DNA of 64,000 nucleotides, from contig NC_092570.1 in NCBI RefSeq assembly GCF_037975245.1, positions 1,364,501-1,428,500 on the forward strand, given 5' to 3'. The position numbers were made by a program, and so were the translations under genes. Source of the DNA: Apostichopus japonicus. Taxonomy: Eukaryota > Echinodermata > Holothuroidea > Aspidochirotida > Stichopodidae. This document shows, one piece after another, positions 26,096 to 38,762 of the stretch (the first letter of the stretch is position 1; every line of letters begins with the position of its first letter). The notes under the pieces are model-generated. The model saw only the letters and a list, made by a program, of their open reading frames with translations, did no database searches and was not told the DNA's origin.

Positions 26096-26890
26096 AGATG
26101 TTGGGACAACAGACAGAGGTACTGGGTACCCCTCCAGTGGAAGTTACTGGAAATGACTTCCCCTAAATCTGGAGTCCTCAGTACAATTCATTTGCCAGTA
26201 GTTTTCAATTGGCTACACCATAAGCTGACCTAGGTTGGGGGGGGGGGGTGGGGGCGGACTCTGGCAGTGGTGGCCTTCCAATATAAATTACTGGAAATGC
26301 CCATCCCTTACATATAGAGTCCTGCCTATCATTTTCCAGTTGGTTTCAACTGGTTACATCATGAGCTGACCTAGGTCAATGAGGGATGGGGCATTTTTCT
26401 TGGGTCCACTGGCAGGGGTACCCCACTAATATAAATTACTGGAAATGCCTATCTCTTAAATATAGAGTACTGCCAATCACTTTCCAGTAGTTTTCAACTG
26501 GTTACCTCATAAGCTGACCTAGGTCAATGAGGGGACGGGCATTGTGGGGGTCTACTGGCAGGGGTATCCCACTAATATAAATTACTGGAAATGCTTATCT
26601 CATTCATATAGAGTTCTGCCTATCATTTTCCAATAGTTTTCAACTGGTTACCTCATGAGCTGACCTAGGTCAACGATGGTAGGGGCATTTTTGCGGTCCA
26701 CTGGCAGGAATACCCGACCAATAAAAATTACTGGAAATGCCCATTCCTTGTATCTGAAGTCCTAACCATTATATTTTTCAGTAGGTTTCAATTGGTTACC
26801 TTTTGGGCTGACCTAGGCCATAGATGAGGGGTCAATTATTGATGACTGACGAAGCAACCCCACAACCAATAATGACTGGCGATGGCAAGT
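26095..26890. repeat. About 145-bp satellite, five to six diverged copies
   Basis: Each unit carries AAATTACTGGAAATGCC, a TTTCCAGTAG block, CAACTGGTTACCTCA and GCTGACCTAGGTCAATGA, then a G-rich spacer and CACTGGCAGGGGTA. The outer copies are more diverged. Confidence 0.88.
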
Positions 26891-27774
26891 TGTTGCTCTT
26901 GGGGCCACACCTGACACATTGTACTTACTTTCATGGGGTTACCAATGAAAGCTGATCTAGTTTAGCTTTTAGGTGAATTTAAAATTGCCCTCCCACCCAC
27001 ACCCACCACAGCATGTTTGCCAGTCGTCTGGTTCCATATACAGGAATGCACTTTGAACATTGTGATGTACAAGGCAATTGGTTACCTTCCCAGCTAACCA
27101 AACCCTCTGGACTCTCGCTCTATAATGAAGTGACTGTAAGTATAGGCCTTGGCTATTACTAGCGTAATTCCTTGTAGTTGTACACCACTAGCACTGAAAC
27201 TGGGGTTGGAATAAGTTTACACAATGGCGCAGACATGTTGTTTATCCAGGAAATGCCTGCGATTGGCTGAAACCCTAAAGCTTTGCTGATATCTATTTTG
27301 ATTGGTGCTAACATTCTGTGACAACGTCGTGGTGCCAACAGCGCGCTACGTCATCAACATATTTTCGGCTTCATTCGCTCAGTGTATGAGTAATTAGCCT
27401 GACGTCATTCTCCCCTTTATAGTTCTTTGGTCACACTTTATCCTTCAAAGAGCTTATATTGCAGTACTTTTAGTGTCGTTTTGGGGGGTGAAGGAATTGA
27501 TATGTTGATTGAGTTTCATATTATTCTAATAACGATTTCCAACCAACGCCATACCGAACTGATTTTCACTTAGAAGTCTTGAACATAACTGCAGTAAGGG
27601 TATAACGTACAGTCAAACGTTATCTCTCTGTGAGACGTGATTTGAAACATTGAAGGGGAATTTTGTCTGCATGTTTTACGGTTTCAAACCTCTTTCAATG
27701 TAGCCTAAAGTACAGTGTTAAACATAGGCTTGTTTTTCATCTCTTCTGTGCAAATACTAAAAGTGTTATCAACA

Positions 27775-30070
27775 GATTAATAGAAAATAGTCAAAGCTTT
27801 CATCCGGCAAGTGTTTCTTGAGAATGACGACGTTACACAAATTCTTCTCGCTTCTACGAACGGCTTTATCATATGGACACAGGGACTAATTCGAGTTTGT
27901 TTATATATTCGGACAAATCAGGCAATATATCGTGCTTGATGCGTTTAACGTTACATGCGAGTACATTTCGTTAATTCACATAACCAAAGTCTTGTTTTGG
28001 ACCATGTAAACGATTCATGCATTTCATGACTGTCTCTAATGTTCTTCATTATGAACGCTAACTGATATACGTGATATGCTTGTTTGATCACCAATGTGAT
28101 GAGAAGTGTGCGTTGTGACGATTCTCTCTTCCAGTTAACAGGCTACCTCATAGTACAGCGAAAGACATTTGCAGATAGGACTTAGACATTTCAAGAAACG
28201 CGGCAAAAGTAGGACAATGTCATGATCAATTTTATTTAATGGAAACACTTCGCCGATTAGTGAAAAAAAACTTACTCCCCTGTCGTACAGCCTTACCCTA
28301 TGGTTTTGCACTCAGTTACATGGCCGACTTCATATTTGCTTGATGGAAGTCTACTACAAATGAGAACCATAATCCATCCTCATTCACGAGGATACATGAA
28401 TAAATGTGACAATCATGTTGAACATGTTTCCGAATTCGACATCTGCAGCATTATCTTCCGAGTGAGTAAGACGCTTTGGCAGACAGAAGACATTTTATGA
28501 AGGATTTTCATAGCCTATATACTCAATGTTTAATTTCACGGGAACAACTGTTGACTGAAATGCGATCTTCGATGAACTTCATTCGTCTTCAAGCTTTAAG
28601 TAAATAAAGGTGCATATTCCAATTATTGTGCCTAATTGATTAATGTGCCTAATTGATATGAGTACATAGTACAATTAGGACTTCATCATTTAATAATACT
28701 ATTTCAATTATAAGTTCATATTAACCGTCTATACTGCTTGACAGGGATATTACTCTTTTTTTCTAAATCACATCTTTGGTATCCTCAGGTTTTGATCCTG
28801 TTATCTTCTCTAGGATTTGTGTCACATAGCATCATTGGTATTAAGTATTATATATTGGTATCCAGTGGAACTAAAACAAGAAAATTGACAAAGAAGAAAA
28901 ATAGCGATAATTACTGTACGTAACAATCATTGTCACAACGTGGTTTACCACATTCAAATGACTTAAAAAGTTATAAGAAACAAATCGGATTATTATAGTA
29001 AGAACTACAAGAATTGACTAGAATATTTATTTATCTAAAATGGATTACTTAAACATTTCTTTGAACACATTTTCATATCGTTGGTGGGATTATAATTATG
29101 ATCAAAATTTAACTGTATGGCAAAGCGTTTTATTTTTTAGTTTAAGTCTTTTTGCAATAACAACAAATGTATTGTTTTTGATTACAGTTAAGAGACATCC
29201 AATGTTACGAAAATCTGCCATGAGCATTTACCTGGTAGCATTGTCAGTTGTTGATTTGATTACATCAGTACTCTTTCTCTTATTTTCGATTATAAGCCTA
29301 CAATTAGGCATACAACACATTCTAGACCCGACACGTGTTCATTTTTTATGGATCCTCACTGGTGGTGTGTCTGCTATGGCGCTGTCACTATGTTGGAGTT
29401 CTTTGCAATATATAAGTCTATGCCTTGTTATATTAATTGCGTATGAACGTTATAAGGCTATTTGTAAACCGTTGGAACACATAGGTTCAGTTACAAATCT
29501 AAAGCGGCGATGTTGTTTGACTGCGATTGGAATTTCTGTTGCTCTTGTTGGTCTTTCTTTAGTTTTCGGTTTTGCCTCTTTGTATTTACTTGCCGGGATA
29601 AGTAGCTTCATAGAGAAAGTACCACCATCCAGTTATATTTTCATCTCCTCAGATTTAATTACCTTATTATTTATGGTAATACTCTACACTAAAATCATCA
29701 AAGTATTTAATGAGAATCTAAACATCAGTGACTGGGATAAAATCCGGAAACGAAATCATCAACTACAGCGGAATCTGACCATAATGGTACTGGTAAATTC
29801 TGCTGTGTTCATATTTTTAGTGCTATGTCAGGATATCGCTATCTTTCTCGCAATCATAGTTAAACGCGATGACGGTGGTTTATCTTGGAGAAATTACTTA
29901 CTCCTAATATATTTCCCTACATTGCTAAATTCTGGTATTAATCCAATTATTTACAACATTTTTGGTTCTCGTTATCGAAGTGCTCTGAAAAGTACATTGA
30001 ATTGTTGCACAGGAAGAGACAAAAACTAGAACATGGAGACATAGAACTTAGTCATGTTGTCTAACCACAC
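27775..30070. repeat. Receptor-containing duplication, copy 1
   Basis: About 1.2 kb upstream of the receptor at 29040, the receptor itself and its immediate 3' flank match 34625-36925 in the same order and orientation. Shared landmarks include TTTCATCCGGCAAGTGTTTC, TTAATGGAAACACTTCGCCG and CATTTATTTAATAATACT-like AT blocks before the ATG. Confidence 0.9.
29040..30029 (+). CDS. Intronless rhodopsin-like GPCR, paralogue 2 (truncated tail)
   Basis: A 329-residue single-exon receptor beginning MDYLNISLNTF, with sequons at N5 and N23. TM1 Asn43 (ITTNVLFL), TM2 Asp72 (LSVVDLI), ERY at 136-138, NPIIY at 301-305 and a CC pair in the tail are all present. Compared with paralogue 3, a single-base deletion near 30020 (GAGACAAAAAC against GAGACCAAAAT) gives an early stop. 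The next 33 or so bases still encode paralogue 3's tail in another frame. The usual TM3-start Cys and the TM6 CWxP box are not seen. It lies on a tandem duplication shared with 35852-36925, and is probably a chemosensory-type receptor (inference). Confidence 0.92.
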   Translation: MDYLNISLNTFSYRWWDYNYDQNLTVWQSVLFFSLSLFAITTNVLFLITVKRHPMLRKSAMSIYLVALSVVDLITSVLFLLFSIISLQLGIQHILDPTRVHFLWILTGGVSAMALSLCWSSLQYISLCLVILIAYERYKAICKPLEHIGSVTNLKRRCCLTAIGISVALVGLSLVFGFASLYLLAGISSFIEKVPPSSYIFISSDLITLLFMVILYTKIIKVFNENLNISDWDKIRKRNHQLQRNLTIMVLVNSAVFIFLVLCQDIAIFLAIIVKRDDGGLSWRNYLLLIYFPTLLNSGINPIIYNIFGSRYRSALKSTLNCCTGRDKN

Positions 30071-30507
30071 TCTCCTCACTATTATTATGATAACAACAAT
30101 ATTCCAGCGTTCCACACTGATTAATGACTTCTGTAAATGGGGGGTGGTGCTTAATGCGACTCACATTGTTACTTTTATTCGCAATTTAAAATGTACGTGA
30201 GTAAGGAGATCTTTCGATGATACTACAAGACACTACATTATTGTATAACCAAGTTGTATGGAATAACTCGTCAATTAGAATTAACAATAAAATTATATAT
30301 AAAAGGACTTGGCACACCAGGGGGGGGGGCTTATTATGTGAAGGATTTAGTCCACATAAACAACAAGGTCCTTAATTTCTTACTTTTCGAAATCAATTTA
30401 ATTTACTTGGTTCCTTTTCACCCTTTACCTTGGTCTGGTGGACGATATCCCCTCTTACTGGAAAACGTTGGTTAACGTGAATACTGTTCCCCATTGAAGA
30501 TGACACT

Positions 30508-31140
30508 TTGTATCACAGGTTATTCGGTATTCCGCGTATGTCCCGTGCCTTTTATAAGGAGGTGGTAAAGAATGTCTCTAAAAATCCGACCATTTGTCTT
30601 AAATGGGAAACCTCTTTTCAATTTAATGAGGATCAATGGAGAATTAATGATGATCAATGGAGAAAGGATTTTTTAAAGTCCTTTTCAGTCATTAAGAGAA
30701 AATAAGATTAACATTTTTCAGTATCGTTTAATTCATAGGATTCTGGGCACAAATCGTTTGCTTCATCAAATGAATATTAAACATACATTCCATGTTAACC
30801 TTTGATGAGGAGGATGAAGAAACTATTGATCAATTACTTTGGGTTTGTAATTAAAGGAAGTCATTTATTTTAGACGTCGAACTATCTGTGCTTGGTGAAC
30901 AATTTACTTTTCAAAGAAGGATATTTATTTCGGACACCAATTGTGCCTGAAGCACCCCTATAACTTTCCGATTTTTGACCTTAAATATTATATTTTTAAG
31001 AAGAAATTTCAAGAAGAAATTCCTAATTTAAACGAATTTTTATTTAGATTTAAATGTATGCTTCAAGTCGAAGAATATTTACAAAAGTATAAATTTCATG
31101 CACCCATTACCTATACTACTTTACATAGTGCATTTTAAAA
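30508..31140 (+). pseudogene. LINE ORF2 C-terminal relic (L1/Tx1-like)
   Basis: Frames joined by indels read DDQWRKDFLKSF, INIFQYRLIHRILGTNRLL and, after a shift, DEEDEETIDQLLWVCN. These match the region downstream of RT in L1/Tx1-type ORF2 (a 'HRI/LxTNxxL' segment and a Cys-rich end). The following block, QEEIPNLNEFLFRFKCML, recurs at 31320-31500 and 37130-37245. A local duplication repeats the DQWR motif. Confidence 0.7.
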
Positions 31141-31289
31141 ATGCATTTTCTTATTTTCGTAAAGATCTCATCAATTGTATATATTATTTTCAGATTATGT
31201 TATTCAGCGTCTAAATCGATCCTGTGTAAAGTAAGTTTTTTTTGAGTGAGTTATGGATAAATATCAAAAATTTAAAAAAAATAAATAAA

Positions 31290-31540
31290 AAATTGCGGTG
31301 GATTCGAACTGGTGAAGATAGTTCAAGATGAAATTCCTAATTTAAACGAATTTATATTTAGATTTAAATGTATGCTTCAACTAGAAGAATATTTAAAAAA
31401 GTATAAATTTCATGCACCTATTTCCTATACTACTTTACATAATGCATTTAAAATATGCATTTTCTTATTTTCGTAAAGATCTCATCAATTGTATATACTT
31501 TTTTCATATTATGTTATTCAGCGTCTAAATCGATCCTGTG
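31290..31540 (+). repeat. Second copy of the LINE 3' block
   Basis: Repeats about 31010-31230 (AAATTCCTAATTTAAACGAA, GTAAAGATCTCATCAATTGT), adjacent and in the same orientation. Confidence 0.8.
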
Positions 31541-32139
31541 ATCTTAAATCACTGTGTATCTAATGTTGTTGCTTCTTTAAAATTGACTTCAGGAAGAGAT
31601 GTTTCTTTGTCATTACATTTTTGGACCCGTCACATCGGATGACTGGATGTGTAGTGGCAGAGCTGCTTATTTGGCCTTCCATAGAAAAGTAATTTTTATG
31701 TTTTCGGGTGTTAAAAGCCTACAAGCCAGCACGGTATTTACGAGTCAGAAAATATCACCATTTACGACCCACGAGTACGTTTATATGATTTCGAGTATTT
31801 TTAGTGTGTTTCGCTAGCTTTTAGAATGTATCATTCTACAGTTATTTTGTTTCCTTGTTTTTCGTGTTTTTTTTTTGGTGACGAACGGTGTAAATATCTC
31901 TGTAAATACAAGTTGTTATTACTTTACTACGGACTTTCGTCAGTGTGTGCTATTACGGATTTTCGTCTTCAGCAAATTTTAGTCGGCTTTTCAGCTGTGT
32001 GCCCGGACATCACATGATGGATTGTAGTTATTGTATAAGAGTGTTTAGATTCATTGTGCTTAATACTCAGCAGTACAATAATATCCGCCAATCAATGTGA
32101 TGACTGTGTGTTTAACATGGTGAATGTAACATTTATTAC

Positions 32140-32495
32140 ACAAATAGTAACATGAAATTGATATACTGTCATAGCATTCAGTGTCCCATTAATGCTAAGG
32201 GTCAGTTTAATGCAAATATGTTTCATGTCACAAAGTTCACTATTGTTCCATTTGCTTTCAAGATAATTATATCGGTACATGTCATTCTTCAATCTTTCTT
32301 TGTTAATGGTTGTTTGTTGACTCTTAATTGAAATAAAACTATTATCTGCAGCAGATTATGAAAATACTGCTTATATAATATGGGTGACTACAGGAAAAGG
32401 CTATCTTTGTCATTGTCTTCATGGCCGACAGTTGATTATGATTTAACTTTAACTTAAAATGATGTTTACTATAAACGTTGAAGAGGTGGGTATTT
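32140..32495. repeat. Dispersed repeat, copy of 10595-10935
   Basis: Same runs, including CACAAAGTTCACTATTGTTC and ATGGCCGACAGTTGATTATG. Confidence 0.8.
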
Positions 32496-33349
32496 ATGTG
32501 AAAAGTGAAGAAAAATAATTTCAGTGTTAACTGGCTATAACCAAATATTCAAGATCCTTCCTCTTACTTGAGGATGTATAAGTATTGATCCATTGTGCTT
32601 AATATTATTACATCATAATCCTGTCAAAGAACTGATAGTAAGTTTCCCTAGTTGGAACAGTACTACAATGCTTAATTAAATACCAGCATGTTTAAATTGC
32701 AAAGCTCAAATGACGTAGAAGATTATGTTTCTTTATCTTAATTTTGGGAGCTTTCAAATATTTTACATGTTGAGAAAGTTGGGTCAAAATTCCTGAGTCG
32801 ACCAAATGCTTTTTGTACATGCATCTAAGAAACTAAAAAAGTGATTTATATAAATTTTCGTAAGCATACACCTTATTTAAGTGATAGTATCTTTTGTTCA
32901 TGTTTTGTTATTACCTTTTGTTTATGTTTTTTCTATTGTACTGTTTTTCATTTTAGGTAAAAGTAGGATTTACATTGCTGAAAGATTCCAGCCGTTTGAA
33001 AGTATATGATATCAATGTGGTCACGGCCGCCATAATGTATCTGATGCAAACTGTCATCCATAACTGGACACAAATGTTAAAATATCATGGCTGTAGTTCA
33101 CTACTCATGCATGATTGTATATGCACAGGATACCCTCTTAAGTATTGAAATAAAAGGTTGAATTCATCAAATATTCTGAATTATTTGTGTTGTCATTCCT
33201 TTTTGTTGTCTCTTAAATGTGCCTTTCTGTTGTGATCGATTTAATAAAAATAAGTGCACCAAGCTGCTTTTAATAATTAACCTAAAACATGTGTAAAACG
33301 CTTAATGAACGGTTGCTATATGTAGAAATCGCTGGCAAAACTTCACATA

Positions 33350-33850
33350 ATAATATGATGTGGCTGAATTTTATACTTGGTACGTGGATGCACCTTATTG
33401 ATTACACGGAACCTTGAGGTCAACAGAAATTAAGCCTGGAACTTATTGAAACCTTCCGATTACTCAAAAAGTAAGTATTAGATGAAGTTGTTACATACAT
33501 GGATATGGTTCCCCCTTATTGAGTACGCGAACCAGAAACTGGTGAAGGTTAAAGGTCATAAGAGGACAGATCCTGCAGGTCAGAGCCTGAAAATTTTGTT
33601 AACACTTTAACTCAAGAAGTAAAGCTTGGGTGAACTTTTTTTCCTTAGGTACGCGAACCTTGGTGAATGTTTATGGTCATTTGGAAATTGCAGAGGTCAA
33701 AAGTCTGAAAACATTGTAAACATGATAACTGAAAACATCTCGATTGAAGATAATACTTGGTAAGTAAATCACCCTTATTATTGAGCACAAGCACCCTATC
33801 GAAATTGATGGAGGTCAAAGGTCTGAAATCCCTAACCTATCCCAACACAC
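33350..33850. repeat. Degenerate repeat rich in GAGGTCAAAGGTCTG-like motifs
   Basis: Blocks of roughly 130 bp share an ACTTGGTA(C/A)GT motif, TTATTGAGTACGCGAACC-like lines and GGTCAAAGGTC-like motifs. Non-coding. Confidence 0.55.
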
Positions 33851-34139
33851 ACACACACTCCCGCACACACAAATCCGCCTGCGTGACTGCATAGGCTACG
33901 ATTATCATCGAAACCAACTAGAATGCAAAATGCATTGAGGTTTCGATGAACTTCAATGCAGTAAACGTCTGCTTGTTAGTAACCAGAACTAGCTGTTACA
34001 ATAGAAATGGTCCGAACCACAATTTCCCCCATATAGATATCATGTAAAAGGATTTTCAGAGTTTGACATCTGGTGACCCCAAATGAGATTTAACCTCACA
34101 AGCAACATGATTCTACACACACCCACCCGACTTAGGGAC

Positions 34140-34620
34140 TGCTTAGGTTACGATTATCATCGAAACCAAAAATAAATAACAATAGCTGTAACTGAAGGCG
34201 GTGCATTATATCAAAACAATAGGGACCACTGTTTGAGTGAGTGATATTTCAGATAAACAATAGAGTTCACCGTGCAACGCGCTTAGATGCAGGCAAATTG
34301 TCTTGTCAAAGGTCAAGAAAATTTGTTATAGGGAGATATTATGAATATGGCTTGCAATACCTTCCCTCACATATGCTTAGGTTACGATTATCATCGAAAC
34401 CAATGATAAATAACGATAGCTGTAACTGAATGGGGTGCTGCATATCAAAACAATAGGGACCACTGCTTGAGTGAGTGATATTTCAGATAAATAATAGAGT
34501 CCACTGTGCAACACGCGTAGATACAGGCAAATTGCCGGGTCAAAGGTCAAGAAAATTTGTTATAGGGAGAGTTTATGAATATGGATTGCACCACCTTCCC
34601 TCACATATGCATATATTAAA
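34140..34620. repeat. About 235-bp tandem duplication
   Basis: Two adjacent copies share AGGTTACGATTATCATCGAA, ACAATAGGGACCACTG and GGTCAAGAAAATTTGTTATA. A partial third copy of the first motif is near 33893. Confidence 0.85.
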
Positions 34621-34624
34621 GGTT

Positions 34625-37290
34625 TCATCAACAGCTTTCATCCGGCAAGTGTTTCTTGGGTATGAGGAAGTTGCACAAATTTGTTTCTCTTCTACGAACG
34701 GATTTATCATATGGACACAGGGAGTAATTCGAGTTTGTCTATACTGTATATTCGGACACATCAGGCAATATATCGTGCTGATTACGTTTAACGTTACATG
34801 CGAGTACATTTCGTTAATTCACATAACCACAGTCTTGTTTTGGACCATGTAAACGATTCATGCATTTCATGACTGTCTCTAATGTTCTTCATTATGAACG
34901 CTAACTGATATACGTGATATGCTTGTTTGATCACCAATGTGATGAGAAGTGTGCGTTGTGACGATTCTCTCTTCCAGTTAACAGGCTATACCTCATAGTA
35001 TAGCGAAAGACATTTGCAGATAGGACTTAGACATTTCAAGAAACGCGGCAAGAGTAGGACAATGTCATGATCAATTTTATTTAATGGAAACACTTCGCCG
35101 ATTAGTGAAAAAAAAAATACTCCCCTGTCGCGTACAGCCTTACCCTATGGTTTTGCACTCAGCTACATGGCCTACTTCATATTTGCTTGATGGAAGTCTA
35201 CTGCAAATCAGAACCATAATCCATTCTCATTTACGAGGATACATGAATAAATGTGACAATCATGTTGAGCATGTTTCCAAATTCGACATCTGCAGCATTA
35301 TCTTCCGAGTGAGTATGTCGCTTTGGCAGACAAGACATTTTATGAAGGATGTGCATAGCCTTTACTCAATGCTTCATTTCACGGGAACAACTGTTGACTG
35401 AAATGCGATCTTCGATGAACTTCATTTGTCTTCAAGCTTTAAGTAAATAAAGGTGCATATTCGAATTAATGTGCGTAATTTATGGTACATAGTACAATTA
35501 GGACTTCATCATTTAATAATACTATTTCAATTATAAGTTCATATTAACCGTCTACTGCTAGACAGGGATATTACTCTTTTTTTCTAAATAATATCTTTGA
35601 TATCCTCAGCTTTTGATCCTGTTATCTTGTCAAGGATTTATGTCACATAGCATCATTGGTATTAAGGATTATTTATTGGTATTCAGTGGAACCAAAACAA
35701 GAAAATTGACAAAGAAGAAAAAATAGCGATAATTACGTAACAATCATTGTCACAACGTGGTTTACCACATTCAAATGACTTAAAAAGTTCAAATATACAA
35801 ATCAGATTTTTATAGTAAGAACTGGAAGAATTGACTTGAACATGAACTGAAATGGATTCTTTCACCTCATCACATCCTTTTGATACAGTATACCTATCTA
35901 ACTGTAGTTGTGAGTCCTTTAACGACGCAATATACGATTATGAGTATGACAGATACAGTTTTTGGTGTAGTTCAGATGAATTTACTCTAACGATAGGCCT
36001 ATGGCCATTCTTTATTTCATTGATTTTAAATCTTTTGGCAATAACAACAAATGTATTGTTTTTGATTACAGTTAAGAGACATCCAATGTTACGAAAATCT
36101 GCCATGAGCATTTACCTAGTAGCATTGTCAGTTGTTGATTTGATTACATCATTTCTCATTCTCGTATGTTCGATTATACAACTCATTTTCAAACTTAGTG
36201 ATCCAATTGTGACGTCACGGTCTGCTGTACTGCTGTCACTATGTTGGAGTTCTTTGCAATATATAAGTCTATGCCTTGTTATATTAATTGCGTATGAACG
36301 TTATAAGGCTATTTGTAAACCATTGGAACACATAGGTTCAGTTACAAATCTAAAGCGGCGATGTTGTTTGACTGCGATTGGAATTTTTGTTGCTTTTGGT
36401 GTTCTTTTTGTTGTTTTCCTATTTTCCTCTATGGAATTACTTGGCGGGGTAAGAAGCTTGGGGAAAATATGCGAAATACCACCATCCAGTTATATTTTCA
36501 TCTCCTCAGATTTAATTACCTTATTAATTGTTGTAATACTCTACACTAAAATCATCAAAGTATTTAATGAGAATCAAAACATCAGTGACTGGGATAATAT
36601 CCGTAAACGTAATCATGAACTACAGCGGAATCTGACCATAATGGTATTGGTAAATTCTGCTGTGTTCATATTTTTAGTGCTATGTCAGGATATCGCTATA
36701 TTTCTCGCCATCACAGTAAAACGCGATGACGGTGGTTTATCTTGGGAAGATTACTTACTCCTAATATTTTTCCCTTCATTGCTAAATTCTGGTATTAATC
36801 CAGTTATTTACAACATTTTTGGTTCTCGTTATCGAAGTGCTCTGAAAAGTACCGTGTTGAATTGTTGCACAGGAAGAGACCAAAATCTAGAACATGGAGA
36901 CATAGAACTTAGTCATGTTGTCTAACCACACTCTCTGTCTACATATGTATACATATACGAATATATATATATATATATATATATATAGGAAGTCATTTAC
37001 TTTAGATGTCGAACTATCTGTGCTTGGTGAACAATTTACTTTTCAAAGCAGGATATTTATTTCGAATACAAATTGTGTGTAATGTACCCCTCAAATGTCC
37101 AATTTTTAACCTAAAATATTATATTTTTAAGAAGAAACTTCAAGAAGAAATTCCTAATGTAAACGAATTTTTATTTAGATTTAAATGTTTGCTTCAAGGC
37201 GAAGAATATTTAAAAAAGTATACATTTCATGCACCCATTTTCTAGACTTCTTTATATAATGCTTTTAAAAATGCAATATCTTGTTTTCGT
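34625..37290. repeat. Receptor-containing duplication, copy 2
   Basis: Matches 27775-30070 and, after the receptor, the LINE tail at 30854-31140, which resumes here at 36987. The block between the receptor and the LINE tail is therefore shorter in this copy. Confidence 0.88.
35852..36925 (+). CDS. Intronless rhodopsin-like GPCR, paralogue 3
   Basis: A 357-residue single-exon receptor. It has an acidic, aromatic-rich N-terminus, TM1 Asn67, TM2 Asp96, ERY at 149-151, NPVIY at 316-320 and a full tail ending IELSHVV. TM regions 1-3 and 5-7 are almost identical to paralogue 2. The N-terminus, the TM2-TM3 loop and the TM4-TM5 loop differ most, as expected for ligand-facing parts. A Cys in the second extracellular loop (KICEIPPSSY) is absent from paralogues 1 and 2. 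No Cys stands at the usual TM3 start position. Ligand unknown. Confidence 0.93.
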   Translation: MDSFTSSHPFDTVYLSNCSCESFNDAIYDYEYDRYSFWCSSDEFTLTIGLWPFFISLILNLLAITTNVLFLITVKRHPMLRKSAMSIYLVALSVVDLITSFLILVCSIIQLIFKLSDPIVTSRSAVLLSLCWSSLQYISLCLVILIAYERYKAICKPLEHIGSVTNLKRRCCLTAIGIFVAFGVLFVVFLFSSMELLGGVRSLGKICEIPPSSYIFISSDLITLLIVVILYTKIIKVFNENQNISDWDNIRKRNHELQRNLTIMVLVNSAVFIFLVLCQDIAIFLAITVKRDDGGLSWEDYLLLIFFPSLLNSGINPVIYNIFGSRYRSALKSTVLNCCTGRDQNLEHGDIELSHVV

Positions 37291-37338
37291 AAAGATCTCA
37301 TCTGTATAAATATATATATATATATTTTTATATATATA

Positions 37339-37372
<34 letters not shown>
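36960..37372. repeat. (TA)n tracts flanking a LINE 3' block copy
   Basis: TA tracts at 36960-36986 and about 37307-37372 bracket a third copy of the LINE 3' block (36987-37300). Confidence 0.85.
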
Positions 37373-37374
<2 letters not shown>

Positions 37375-38276
37375 TGGCGAGTCATATTTGGCAATAACAA
37401 TGAATATTTTAAATGATGTAAACGATCTGTTATGAGTTAATGGCAGCTACCTTACTATTCTATTAGATGCTTTATCCAGTGGTGGAGGGGATTTAAAAAA
37501 AAAGTGACTACATCATGTTAACAGTTTATAGAAGTAACATCTATTAAACCAAAGACAAAAAGTGCCAGAAAACCGTACGGTTTCTTTGATGTTTTATCAT
37601 TTGTCAGTTCATGCCTTTTTGAATTTCTTCGCCCTCCCCCTCCCTTTCACCCCAGCCTCTTTTACATATGTCGGTTTGTGTTTGCTACCCCTACCCTTTA
37701 AAAATAAAATTAACGTTAAATACCCATCTATAGATATTTGGACATTAAACATTGAATCAGGGTGTTGGCGACAGCTTGTACATTTGTTTATTGAAGCAAA
37801 CATAAAGAAATTAAAAGCCTCCCGAAAAGGGCCATATAACTATAAATTTAAGTTGGCAAGATATATGCAAAGAACGTTTGTAACTTGATTCATGTATCGA
37901 GTGGACAGAAAATTGTATCAGAAAGATGCAAACATATATTTCGGCTTGTCTCTTATTTTTCGAGATATATATTTGGATGCTGATTTTCTTCAAGAAAAAT
38001 ATGTTGGCTTGCCTGTTTTTCTAGAGCTAGGCTCTATACTTTCCTAAAATTCGTTGCTACCAATTATTAGTTTTTTCGAACGAATTATTAATTTTTCTGG
38101 CAAATGAAATATTTACTGCACATCCGTGTAGCTGTTTACAACATAACTGTTATGGTGGTGAGGTTGTTAACCCGACAACTGACCTTCCAAACTCAGGAAA
38201 CTGATAAGATTAAAATGATGCCAAGATTATCAACTTTACAAATTGTTCTTAAAGGGTGTGAAGACTCGCGCAAAAA

Positions 38277-38640
38277 GAAACGTCTCATGCCGGTAATCTG
38301 ACCTATAGTTTCGATTGAGATGTAACAGAAGTGTTAGACACCACCATTGATCCCAGAAAATACACACACAGCTTGCTACCGTCGGTAATTAAACACTAGT
38401 GTACAGTCAGTACATACAGCTGCGGTCAATACCCACAGCGCAGTGTACAAACGATACAGCGATGGACATCTCAGGTCCAGCTAAAGATAACAAGGTATCA
38501 CGTTTCATTATACTGTCAGCATTTTGTAGCGACAAGCAGAAAACTTCACTTGCAAGCATCGGAAAGTTAACTATTTTTGAGAGCGCGACACGCGGTTCGG
38601 GGCGAGTCTTCAATGCCTTTAAATTGAAACATGTTATGAA
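38277..38640. repeat. Dispersed repeat, copy at 53512-53855
   Basis: Shared runs include CACTAGTGTACAGTCAGTAC, GATGGACATCTCAGGTCCAG and GGGCGAGTCTTCAATGCCTT. Open frames exist on both strands in this copy only. The second copy has indels that break them, so coding is not supported. Confidence 0.8.
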
Positions 38641-38762
38641 AGCTGTCAGTGACACATCACTCCCCTCCATCCGTAAGTTCAAATTAAACAATCAAATAAT
38701 CGCAGCAACACGTAAGTTACCAATCCCTGCAATGTGACCGTGTAAAATTCAGAGTAAATATT

